A stretch of DNA of 64,000 nucleotides from Canna indica (Eukaryota; Streptophyta; Magnoliopsida; Zingiberales; Cannaceae): positions 53,371,501-53,435,500 of the forward strand of contig CP136898.1 in assembly GCA_034359265.1 (NCBI GenBank), given 5' to 3'. The notes beneath the pieces are model-generated. The model ran no database searches. It was given only the letters and a program-made list of their open reading frames with translations, and was not told where the DNA came from. Shown piece after piece: positions 48,841 to 61,300 of the stretch. Position 1 is the first letter of the stretch. Each line of letters starts with the position of its first letter. The position numbers and the translations under genes are program-made.

Positions 48841-51833
48841 TTCTATTCAAAAAATCTTGCAATTCTTTGCATTAGTCTGTCAAAAATAACTCGATTAACA
48901 ACTTCTGCCATCACAGTGAATGTTTTGGAATCGCCCGGGACTCAGATTTCTGGTCGTTTTGAGTCGATACCTGAAAGTTCAATCAGTAGGCTTCGTTCAG
49001 CAATCTGTTCGAAAAACCGTGTAATTCTTTGCATTAGTCTGTCAAAAATAACTCGATTAACAACTTATCCCATCACAGTGAATGTTCTGGAGTTGCTCGG
49101 GACTCAGATTGCTGGGTGTTTCGAGCCAATACCCCGAAGTTCAATCAGTCGGCTTCGTTCAAGATTCTATTCGAAAAATCTTGCAATTCTTTGCATTAGT
49201 TTGTCAAAAATAACTCGATTAACAACTTCTCCCATCACAGTGAATGTTCTGGAATCGCCCGGGACTCAGATTTCTGGTCGTTTCGAGTCGATACCTGAAA
49301 GTTCAATCAGTAGGCTTCGTTCAGCATTCTGTTCGAAAAACTGTGTAATTCTTTGCATTAGTTTGTCAAAAATAACTCGATTAACAACTTATCCCATCAC
49401 AGTGAATGTTCTGGAGTTGCTCGGGACTCAGATTGCTGGGCGTTTCCAGCCAATACCCCGAAGTTCAATCAGTCGGCTTCGTTGAAGATTCTATTCAAAA
49501 AATCTTGCAATTCTTTGCATTAGTCTGTCAAAAATAACTCGATTAACAACTTCTGCCATCACAGTGAATGTTTTGGAATCGCCCGGGACTCAGATTTCTG
49601 GTCGTTTCGAGTCGATACCTGAAAGTTCAATCAGTAGGCTTCGTTCAGCAATCTGTTCGAAAAACCGTGTAATTCTTTGCATTAGTCTGTCAAAAATAAC
49701 TCGATTAACAACTTATCCCATCACAGTGAATGTTCTGGAGTTGCTCGGGACTCAGATTGCTGGGCGTTTCGAGCCAATACCCCGAAGTTCAATCAGTCGG
49801 CTTTGTTCAAGATTCTATTCGAAAAATCTTGCAATTCTTTGCATTAGTTTGTCAAAAATAACTCGATTAACAACTTCTCCCATCACAGTGAATGTTCTGG
49901 AATCGCCCGGGACTCAGATTTCTGGTCGTTTCGAGTCGATACCTGAAAGTTCAATCAGTAGGCTTCGTTCAGCATTCTGTTCGAAAAACTGTGTAATTCT
50001 TTGCATTAGTTTGTCAAAAATAACTCGATTAACAACTTATCCCATCACAGTGAATGTTCTGGAGTTGCTCGGGACTCAGATTGCTGGGCGTTTCGAGCCG
50101 ATACCCCGAAGTTTAATCAGTCGGCTTCGTTCAAGATTCTATTCGAAATATCTTGCAATTCTTTGCATTAGTCTGTCAAAAATAACTCGATTAACAACTT
50201 ATCCCATCACAGTGAATGTTCTGGAGTCGGTCGGGACTCAGATTGCTGGGCGTTTCGAGCCGATACCCCGAAGTTCAATTAGTCGGCTTCGTCCAAGATT
50301 CTATTCGAAAAAATCTTGCAATTCATTGCATTAGTCTATCAAAAATAACTCGATTAACAAATTCTCCCATCACAGTGAATGTTCTGGAGTCGGTCGGGAC
50401 TCAGATTTCTGGTCGTTTCGAGTCGATACCCCGAAGTTCAATCAGTCGGCTTCGTTCAAGATTCTATTCGAAAAATCTTGCAATTCTTTGCATTAGTTTG
50501 TCAAAAATAACTCGATTAACAACTTCTCCCATCACAGTGAATGTTCTGGAATCGCCCGAGACTCAGATTTCTGGTCGTTTCGAGTCGATACCTGAAAGTT
50601 CAATCAGGGGGCTTCGTTCAGCATTCTGTTCGAAAAACTGTGTAATTCTTTGCATTAGTTTGTCAAAAATAACTCGATTAACAATTTATCCCATCACAGT
50701 CAATGTTTTGGAGTTGCTCGGGACTCAGATTGCTGGGCGTTTCGAGCGGATACCCCGAAGTTCAATTAGTCGGCTTCGTTCAAGATTCTATTCGAAAAAA
50801 TCTTGCAATTCATTGCATTAGTCTATCAAAAATAACTCGATTAACAAATTCTCCCATCACAGTGAATGTTCTGGAGTCGGTCGGGACTCAGATTTCTGGT
50901 CGTTTTGAGTCGATACCCCGAAGTTCAATCAGTCGGCTTCGTTCAAGATTCTATTCGAAAATTCTTGCAATTCTTTGCATCAGTCAGTCAAAAATAACTC
51001 GATTAACAACTTATCCCATCACAGTGAATGTTCTGGAGTCGGTCGGGACTCAGATTGCTGGGCGTTTCCAGCCAATACCCCGAAGTTCAATCAGTCGGCT
51101 TCGTTGAAGATTCTATTCAAAAAATCTTGCAATTCTTTGCATTAGTCTGTCAAAAATAACTCGATTAACAACTTCTGCCATCACAGTGAATGTTTTGGAA
51201 TCGCCCGGGACTCAGATTTCTGGTCGTTTTGAGTCGATACCTGAAAGTTCAATCAGTAGGCTTCGTTCAGCAATCTGTTCGAAAAACCGTGTAATTCTTT
51301 GCATTAGTCTGTCAAAAATAACTCGATTAACAACTTATCCCATCACAGTGAATGTTCTGGAGTTGCTCGGGACTCAGATTGCTGGGTGTTTCGAGCCAAT
51401 ACCCCGAAGTTCAATCAGTCGGCTTCGTTCAAGATTCTATTCGAAAAATCTTGCAATTCTTTGCATTAGTTTGTCAAAAATAACTCGATTAACAACTTCT
51501 CCCATCACAGTGAATGTTCTGGAATCGCCCGGGACTCAGATTTCTGGTCGTTTCGAGTCGATACCTGAAAGTTCAATCAGTAGGCTTCGTTCAGCATTCT
51601 GTTCGAAAAACTGTGTAATTCTTTGCATTAGTTTGTCAAAAATAACTCGATTAACAACTTATCCCATCACAGTGAATGTTCTGGAGTTGCTCGGGACTCA
51701 GATTGCTGGGCGTTTCGAGCCGATACCCCGAAGTTTAATCAGTCGGCTTCGTTCAAGATTCTATTCGAAATATCTTGCAATTCTTTGCATTAGTCTGTCA
51801 AAAATAACTCGATTAACAACTTATCCCATCACA
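47294..51833 (+). repeat. Satellite higher-order unit of 14 monomers, two copies
   Basis: The order of variant monomers from 47294 recurs from 49564, an offset of 2270 bp (14 x 162 plus two 163-bp monomers). Marker variants keep this spacing, for example the unusual caatcaggggg monomer at about 48331 and again at about 50601, and the cagtcaatgttttgg variant at 48427 and 50697. Confidence 0.85.
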
Positions 51834-52320
51834 GTGAATGTTCTGGAGTCGGTCGGGACTCAGATTGCTGGGCGTTTCGAGCCGATACCCCGAAGTTCAA
51901 TTAGTCGGCTTCGTCCAAGATTCTATTCGAAAAAATCTTGCAATTCATTGCATTAGTCTATCAAAAATAACTCGATTAACAAATTCTCCCATCACAGTGA
52001 ATGTTCTGGAGTCGGTCAGGACTCAGATTTCTGGTCGTTTCGAGTCGATACCCCGAAGTTCAATCAGTCGGCTTCGTTCAAGATTCTATTCGAAAATTCT
52101 TGCAATTCTTTGCATCAGTCAGTCAAAAATAACTCGATTAACAACTTATCCCATCACAGTGAATGTTCTGGAGTCGGTCGGGACTCAGATTGCTGGGCGT
52201 TTCCAGCCAATACCCCGAAGTTCAATCAGTCGGCTTCGTTGAAGATTCTATTCAAAAAATCTTGCAATTCTTTGCATTAGTCTGTCAAAAATAACTCGAT
52301 TAACAACTTCTGCCATCACA

Positions 52321-55300
52321 GTGAATGTTCTGGAATCGCCCGGGACTCAGATTTCTGGTCGTTTCGAGTCGATACCCCGAAGTTCAATCAGTCGGCTTCG
52401 TTCAAGATTCTATTCGAAAATTCTTGCAATTCTTTGCATCAGTCAGTCAAAAATAACTCGATTAACAACTTATCCCATCACAGTGAATGTTCTGGAGTCG
52501 GTCGGGACTCAGATTGCTGGGCGTTTCCAGCCAATACCCCGAAGTTCAATCAGTCGGCTTCGTTGAAGATTCTATTCAAAAAATCTTGCAATTCTTTGCA
52601 TTAGTCTGTCAAAAATAACTCGATTAACAAATTCTCCCATCACAGTGAATGTTCTGGAGTCGGTCGGGACTCAGATTGCTGGGCGTTTCCAGCCGATACC
52701 CCGAAGCTCAATCAGTCGGCTTCGTTCAAGATTCTATTCAAAAAATCTTGCAATTCTTTGCATTAGTCTGTCAAAAATAACTCGATTAACAACTTCTCCC
52801 ATCACAGTGAATGTTTTGGAATCGCCCGGGACTCAGATTTCTGGTCGTTTCGAGTCGATACCTGAAAGTTCAATCAGTAGGCTTCGTTCAGCAATCTGTT
52901 CGAAAAACCGTGTAATTCTTTGCATTAGTCTGTCAAAAATAACTCGATTAACAACTTATCCCATCACAGTGAATGTTCTGGAGTTGCTCGGGACTCAGAT
53001 TGCTGGGCGTTTCGAGCCAATACCCCGAAGTTCAATCAGTCGGCTTTGTTCAAGATTCTATTCGAAAAATCTTGCAATTCTTTGCATTAGTTTGTCAAAA
53101 ATAACTCGATTAACAACTTCTCCCATCACAGTGAATGTTCTGGAATCGCCCGGGACTCAGATTTCTGGTCGTTTCGAGTCGATACCTGAAAGTTCAATCA
53201 GTAGGCTTCGTTCAGCATTCTGTTCGAAAAACTGTGTAATTCTTTGCATTAGTTTGTCAAAAATAACTCGATTAACAACTTATCCCATCACAGTGAATGT
53301 TCTGGAGTTGCTCGGGACTCAGATTGCTGGGCGTTTCGAGCCGATACCCCGAAGTTTAATCAGTCGGCTTCGTTCAAGATTCTATTCGAAATATCTTGCA
53401 ATTCTTTGCATTAGTCTGTCAAAAATAACTCGATTAACAACTTATCCCATCACAGTGAATGTTCTGGAGTCGGTCGGGACTCAGATTGCTGGGCGTTTCG
53501 AGCCGATACCCCGAAGTTCAATTAGTCGGCTTCGTCCAAGATTCTATTCGAAAAAATCTTGCAATTCATTGCATTAGTCTATCAAAAATAACTCGATTAA
53601 CAAATTCTCCCATCACAGTGAATGTTCTGGAGTCGGTCGGGACTCAGATTTCTGGTCGTTTCGAGTCGATACCCCGAAGTTCAATCAGTCGGCTTCGTTC
53701 AAGATTCTATTCGAAAAATCTTGCAATTCTTTGCATTAGTTTGTCAAAAATAACTCGATTAACAACTTCTCCCATCACAGTGAATGTTCTGGAATCGCCC
53801 GAGACTCAGATTTCTGGTCGTTTCGAGTCGATACCTGAAAGTTCAATCAGGGGGCTTCGTTCAGCATTCTGTTCGAAAAACTGTGTAATTCTTTGCATTA
53901 GTTTGTCAAAAATAACTCGATTAACAATTTATCCCATCACAGTCAATGTTTTGGAGTTGCTCGGGACTCAGATTGCTGGGCGTTTCGAGCGGATACCCCG
54001 AAGTTCAATTAGTCGGCTTCGTTCAAGATTCTATTCGAAAAAATCTTGCAATTCATTGCATTAGTCTATCAAAAATAACTCGATTAACAAATTCTCCCAT
54101 CACAGTGAATGTTCTGGAGTCGGTCGGGACTCAGATTTCTGGTCGTTTTGAGTCGATACCCCGAAGTTCAATCAGTCGGCTTCGTTCAAGATTCTATTCG
54201 AAAATTCTTGCAATTCTTTGCATCAGTCAGTCAAAAATAACTCGATTAACAACTTATCCCATCACAGTGAATGTTCTGGAGTCGGTCGGGACTCAGATTG
54301 CTGGGCGTTTCCAGCCAATACCCCGAAGTTCAATCAGTCGGCTTCGTTGAAGATTCTATTCAAAAAATCTTGCAATTCTTTGCATTAGTCTGTCAAAAAT
54401 AACTCGATTAACAACTTCTGCCATCACAGTGAATGTTTTGGAATCGCCCGGGACTCAGATTTCTGGTCGTTTTGAGTCGATACCTGAAAGTTCAATCAGT
54501 AGGCTTCGTTCAGCAATCTGTTCGAAAAACCGTGTAATTCTTTGCATTAGTCTGTCAAAAATAACTCGATTAACAACTTATCCCATCACAGTGAATGTTC
54601 TGGAGTTGCTCGGGACTCAGATTGCTGGGTGTTTCGAGCCAATACCCCGAAGTTCAATCAGTCGGCTTCGTTCAAGATTCTATTCGAAAAATCTTGCAAT
54701 TCTTTGCATTAGTTTGTCAAAAATAACTCGATTAACAACTTCTCCCATCACAGTGAATGTTCTGGAATCGCCCGGGACTCAGATTTCTGGTCGTTTCGAG
54801 TCGATACCTGAAAGTTCAATCAGTAGGCTTCGTTCAGCATTCTGTTCGAAAAACTGTGTAATTCTTTGCATTAGTTTGTCAAAAATAACTCGATTAACAA
54901 CTTATCCCATCACAGTGAATGTTCTGGAGTTGCTCGGGACTCAGATTGCTGGGCGTTTCGAGCCGATACCCCGAAGTTTAATCAGTCGGCTTCGTTCAAG
55001 ATTCTATTCGAAATATCTTGCAATTCTTTGCATTAGTCTGTCAAAAATAACTCGATTAACAACTTATCCCATCACAGTGAATGTTCTGGAGTCGGTCGGG
55101 ACTCAGATTGCTGGGCGTTTCGAGCCGATACCCCGAAGTTCAATTAGTCGGCTTCGTCCAAGATTCTATTCGAAAAAATCTTGCAATTCATTGCATTAGT
55201 CTATCAAAAATAACTCGATTAACAAATTCTCCCATCACAGTGAATGTTCTGGAGTCGGTCAGGACTCAGATTTCTGGTCGTTTCGAGTCGATACCCCGAA

Positions 55301-58300
55301 GTTCAATCAGTCGGCTTCGTTCAAGATTCTATTCGAAAATTCTTGCAATTCTTTGCATCAGTCAGTCAAAAATAACTCGATTAACAACTTATCCCATCAC
55401 AGTGAATGTTCTGGAGTCGGTCGGGACTCAGATTGCTGGGCGTTTCCAGCCAATACCCCGAAGTTCAATCAGTCGGCTTCGTTGAAGATTCTATTCAAAA
55501 AATCTTGCAATTCTTTGCATTAGTCTGTCAAAAATAACTCGATTAACAACTTCTGCCATCACAGTGAATGTTCTGGAATCGCCCGGGACTCAGATTTCTG
55601 GTCGTTTCGAGTCGATACCCCGAAGTTCAATCAGTCGGCTTCGTTCAAGATTCTATTCGAAAATTCTTGCAATTCTTTGCATCAGTCAGTCAAAAATAAC
55701 TCGATTAACAACTTATCCCATCACAGTGAATGTTCTGGAGTCGGTCGGGACTCAGATTGCTGGGCGTTTCCAGCCAATACCCCGAAGTTCAATCAGTCGG
55801 CTTCGTTGAAGATTCTATTCAAAAAATCTTGCAATTCTTTGCATTAGTCTGTCAAAAATAACTCGATTAACAAATTCTCCCATCACAGTGAATGTTCTGG
55901 AGTCGGTCGGGACTCAGATTGCTGGGCGTTTCCAGCCGATACCCCGAAGCTCAATCAGTCGGCTTCGTTCAAGATTCTATTCAAAAAATCTTGCAATTCT
56001 TTGCATTAGTCTGTCAAAAATAACTCGATTAACAACTTCTCCCATCACAGTGAATGTTCTGGAATCGCACGGGACTCAGATTTCTGGTCGTTTCGAGTCG
56101 ATACCTGAAAGTTCAATCAGTCGGCTCCGTTCAAGATTCTATTCAAAAAATCTTGCAATTCTTTGCATTAGTCTGTCAAAAATAACTCAATTAACAACTT
56201 CTGCCATCACAGTGAATGTTTTGGAATCGCCCGGGACTCAGATTTCTGGTCGTTTCGAGTCGATACCTGAAAGTTCAATCAGTAGGCTTCGTTCAGCAAT
56301 CTGTTCGAAAAACCGTGTAATTCTTTGCATTAGTCTGTCAAAAATAACTCGATTAACAACTTATCCCATCACAGTTAATGTTCTGGAGTTGCTCGGGACT
56401 CAGATTGCTGGGCGTTTCGAGCCAATACCCCGAAGTTCAATCAGTCGGCTTCGTTCAAGATTCTATTCGAAAAATCTTGCAATTCTTTGCATTAGTTTGT
56501 CAAAAATAACTCGATTAACAACTTCTCCCATCACAGTGAATGTTCTGGAATCGCCCGAGACTCAGATTTCTGGTCGTTTCGAGTCGATACCTGAAAGTTC
56601 AATCAGTAGGCTTCGTTCAGCATTCTGTTCGAAAAACTGTGTAATTCTTTGCATTAGTTTGTCAAAAATAACTCGATTAACAATTTATCCCATCACAGTG
56701 AATGTTCTGGAGTTGCTCGGGACTCAGATTGCTGGGCGTTTCGAGCGGATACCCCGAAGTTCAATTAGTCGGCTTCGTTCAAGATTCTATTCGAAAAAAT
56801 CTTGCAATTCATTGCATTAGTCTATCAAAAATAACTCGATTAACAAATTCTCCCATCACAGTGAATGTTCAGGAGTCGGTCGGGACTAAGATTTCTGGTC
56901 GTTTCGAGTCGATACCCCGAAGTTCAATCAGTCGGCTTCGTTCAAGATTCTATTCGAAAATTCTTGCAATTCTTTGCATCAGTCAGTCAAAAATAACTCG
57001 ATTAACAACTTATCCCATCACAGTGAATGTTCTGGAGTCGGTCGGGACTCAGATTGCTGGGCGTTTCCAGCCAATACCCCGAAGTTCAATCAGTCGGCTT
57101 CGTTGAAGATTCTATTCAAAAAATCTTGCAATTCTTTGCATTAGTCTGTCAAAAATAACTCGATTAACAACTTCTGCCATCACAGTGAATGTTTTGGAAT
57201 CGCCCGGGACTCAGATTTCTGGTCGTTTCGAGTCGATACCTGAAAGTTCAATCAGTAGGCTTCGTTCAGCAATCTGTTCGAAAAACCGTGTAATTCTTTG
57301 CATTAGTCTGTCAAAAATAACTCGATTAACAACTTATCCCATCACAGTGAATGTTCTGGAGTTGCTCGGGACTCAGATTGCTGGGCGTTTCGAGCCAATA
57401 CCCCGAAGTTCAATCAGTCGGCTTTGTTCAAGATTCTATTCGAAAAATCTTGCAATTCTTTGCATTAGTTTGTCAAAAATAACTCGATTAACAACTTCTC
57501 CCATCACAGTGAATGTTCTGGAATCGCCCGGGACTCAGATTTCTGGTCGTTTCGAGTCGATACCTGAAAGTTCAATCAGTAGGCTTCGTTCAGCATTCTG
57601 TTCGAAAAACTGTGTAATTCTTTGCATTAGTTTGTCAAAAATAACTCGATTAACAACTTATCCCATCACAGTGAATGTTCTGGAGTTGCTCGGGACTCAG
57701 ATTGCTGGGCGTTTCGAGCCGATACCCCGAAGTTTAATCAGTCGGCTTCGTTCAAGATTCTATTCGAAATATCTTGCAATTCTTTGCATTAGTCTGTCAA
57801 AAATAACTCGATTAACAACTTATCCCATCACAGTGAATGTTCTGGAGTCGGTCGGGACTCAGATTGCTGGGCGTTTCGAGCCGATACCCCGAAGTTCAAT
57901 TAGTCGGCTTCGTCCAAGATTCTATTCGAAAAAATCTTGCAATTCATTGCATTAGTCTATCAAAAATAACTCGATTAACAAATTCTCCCATCACAGTGAA
58001 TGTTCTGGAGTCGGTCGGGACTCAGATTTCTGGTCGTTTCGAGTCGATACCCCGAAGTTCAATCAGTCGGCTTCGTTCAAGATTCTATTCGAAAAATCTT
58101 GCAATTCTTTGCATTAGTTTGTCAAAAATAACTCGATTAACAACTTCTCCCATCACAGTGAATGTTCTGGAATCGCCCGAGACTCAGATTTCTGGTCGTT
58201 TCGAGTCGATACCTGAAATTTCAATCAGTAGGCTTCGTTCAGCATTCTGTTCGAAAAACTGTGTAATTCTTTGCATTAGTTTGTCAAAAATAACTCGATT

Positions 58301-61300
58301 AACAATTTATCCCATCACAGTCAATGTTTTGGAGTTGCTCGGGACTCAGATTGCTGGGCGTTTCGAGCGGATACCCCGAAGTTCAATTAGTCGGCTTCGT
58401 TCAAGATTCTATTCGAAAAAATCTTGCAATTCATTGCATTAGTCTATCAAAAATAACTCGATTAACAAATTCTCCCATCACAGTGAATGTTCTGGAGTCG
58501 GTCGGGACTCAGATTTCTGGTCGTTTTGAGTCGATACCCCGAAGTTCAATCAGTCGGCTTCGTTCAAGATTCTATTCGAAAATTCTTGCAATTCTTTGCA
58601 TCAGTCAGTCAAAAATAACTCGATTAACAACTTATCCCATCACAGTGAATGTTCTGGAGTCGGTCGGGACTCAGATTGCTGGGCGTTTCCAGCCAATACC
58701 CCGAAGTTCAATCAGTCGGCTTCGTTGAAGATTCTATTCAAAAAATCTTGCAATTCTTTGCATTAGTCTGTCAAAAATAACTCGATTAACAACTTCTGCC
58801 ATCACAGTGAATGTTCTGGAATCGCCCGGGACTCAGATTTCTGGTCGTTTCGAGTCGATACCCCGAAGTTCAATCAGTCGGCTTCGTTCAAGATTCTATT
58901 CGAAAATTCTTGCAATTCTTTGCATCAGTCAGTCAAAAATAACTCGATTAACAACTTATCCCATCACAGTGAATGTTCTGGAGTCGGTCGGGACTCAGAT
59001 TGCTGGGCGTTTCCAGCCAATACCCCGAAGTTCAATCAGTCGGCTTCGTTGAAGATTCTATTCAAAAAATCTTGCAATTCTTTGCATTAGTCTGTCAAAA
59101 ATAACTCGATTAACAAATTCTCCCATCACAGTGAATGTTCTGGAGTCGGTCGGGACTCAGATTGCTGGGCGTTTCCAGCCGATACCCCGAAGCTCAATCA
59201 GTCGGCTTCGTTCAAGATTCTATTCAAAAAATCTTGCAATTCTTTGCATTAGTCTGTCAAAAATAACTCGATTAACAACTTCTCCCATCACAGTGAATGT
59301 TCTGGAATCGCACGGGACTCAGATTTCTGGTCGTTTCGAGTCGATACCTGAAAGTTCAATCAGTCGGCTCCGTTCAAGATTCTATTCAAAAAATCTTGCA
59401 ATTCTTTGCATTAGTCTGTCAAAAATAACTCGATTAACAACTTCTGCCATCACAGTGAATGTTTTGGAATCGCCCGGGACTCAGATTTCTGGTCACTTCG
59501 AGTCGATACCTGAAAGTTCAATCAGTAGGCTTCATTCAGCAATCTGTTCGAAAAACCGTGTAATTCTTTGCATTAGTCTGTCAAAAATAACTCGATTAAC
59601 AACTTATCCCATCACAGTGAATGTTCTGGAGTTGCTCGGGACTCAGATTGCTGGGCGTTTCGAGCCAATACCCCGAAGTTCAATCAGTCGGCTTCGTTCA
59701 AGATTCTATTCGAAAAATCTTGCAATTCTTTGCATTAGTTTGTCAAAAATAACTCGATTAACAACTTCTCCCATCACAGTGAATGTTTTGGAATCGCCCG
59801 GGATTCAGATTTCTGGTCGTTTCGAGTCGATACCTGAAAGTTCAATCAGTAGGCTTCGTTCAGCATTCTGTTCGAAAAACTGTGTAATTCTTTGCATTAG
59901 TTTGTCAAAAATTACTCGATTAACAACTTATCCCATCACAGTGAATGTTCTGGAGTTGCTCGGGACTCAGATTGCTGGGCGTTTCGAGCCGATACCCCGA
60001 AGTTCAATCAGTCGGCTTCGTTCAAGATTCTATTCGAAATATCTTGCAATTCTTTGCATTAGTCTGTCAAAAATAACTCGATTAACAACTTATCCCATCA
60101 CAGTGAATGTTCTGGAGTCGGTCGGGACTCAGATTGCTGGGCGTTTCGAGCCGATACCCCGAAGTTCAATTAGTCGGCTTCGTTCAAGATTCTATTCGAA
60201 AAAATCTTGCAATTCATTGCATTAGTCTATCAAAAATAACTCGATTAACAAATTCTCCCATCACAGTGGATGTTCTGGAGTCGGTCGGGACTCAGATTTC
60301 TGGTCGTTTCGAGTCGATACCCCGAAGTTCAATCAGTCGGCTTCGTTCAAGATTCTATTCGAAAATTCTTGCAATTCTTTGCATCAGTCAGTCAAAAATA
60401 ACTCGATTAACAACTTATCCCATCACAGTGAATGTTCTGGAGTCGGTCGGGACTCAGATTGCTGGGCGTTTCCAGCCAATACCCCGAAGTTCAATCAGTC
60501 GGCTTCGTTGAAGATTCTATTCAAAAAATCTTGCAATTCTTTGCATTAGTCTGTCAAAAATAACTCGATTAACAACTTCTGCCATCACAGTGAATGTTCT
60601 GGAATCGCCCGGGACTCAGATTTCTGGTCGTTTCGAGTCGATACCTGAAAGTTCAATCAGTAGGCTTCGTTCAGCAATCTGTTCGAAAAACCGTATAATT
60701 CTTTGCATTAGTCTGTCAAAAATAACTCGATTAACAACTTCTCCCATCACAGTGAATGTTCTGGAATCGCCCGGGACTCAGATTTCTGGTCGTTTCGAGT
60801 CGATACCTGAAAGTTCAATCAGTAGGCTTCGTTCAGCATTCTATTCGAAAAACTGTGTAATTCTTTGCATTAGTCTGTCAAAAATAACTCGATTAACAAC
60901 TTCTCCCATCACAGTGAATGTTCTGGAGTCGGTCGGGACTCAGATTGCTGGGCGTTTCCAGCCAATACCCCGAAGTTCAATCAGTCGGCTTCGTTGAAGA
61001 TTCTATTCAAAAAATCTTGCAATTCTTTGCATTAGTCTGTCAAAAATAACTCGATTAACAACTTCTGCCATCACAGTGAATGTTTTGGAATCGCCCGGGA
61101 CTCAGATTTCTGGTCACTTCGAGTCGATACCTGAAAGTTCAATCAGTAGGCTTCATTCAGCAATCTGTTCCAAAAACCGTGTAATTCTTTGCATTAGTCT
61201 GTCAAAAATAACTCGATTAACAACTTATCCCATCACAGTGAATGTTCTGGAGTTGCTCGGGACTCAGATTGCTGGGCGTTTCGAGCCAATACCCCGAAGT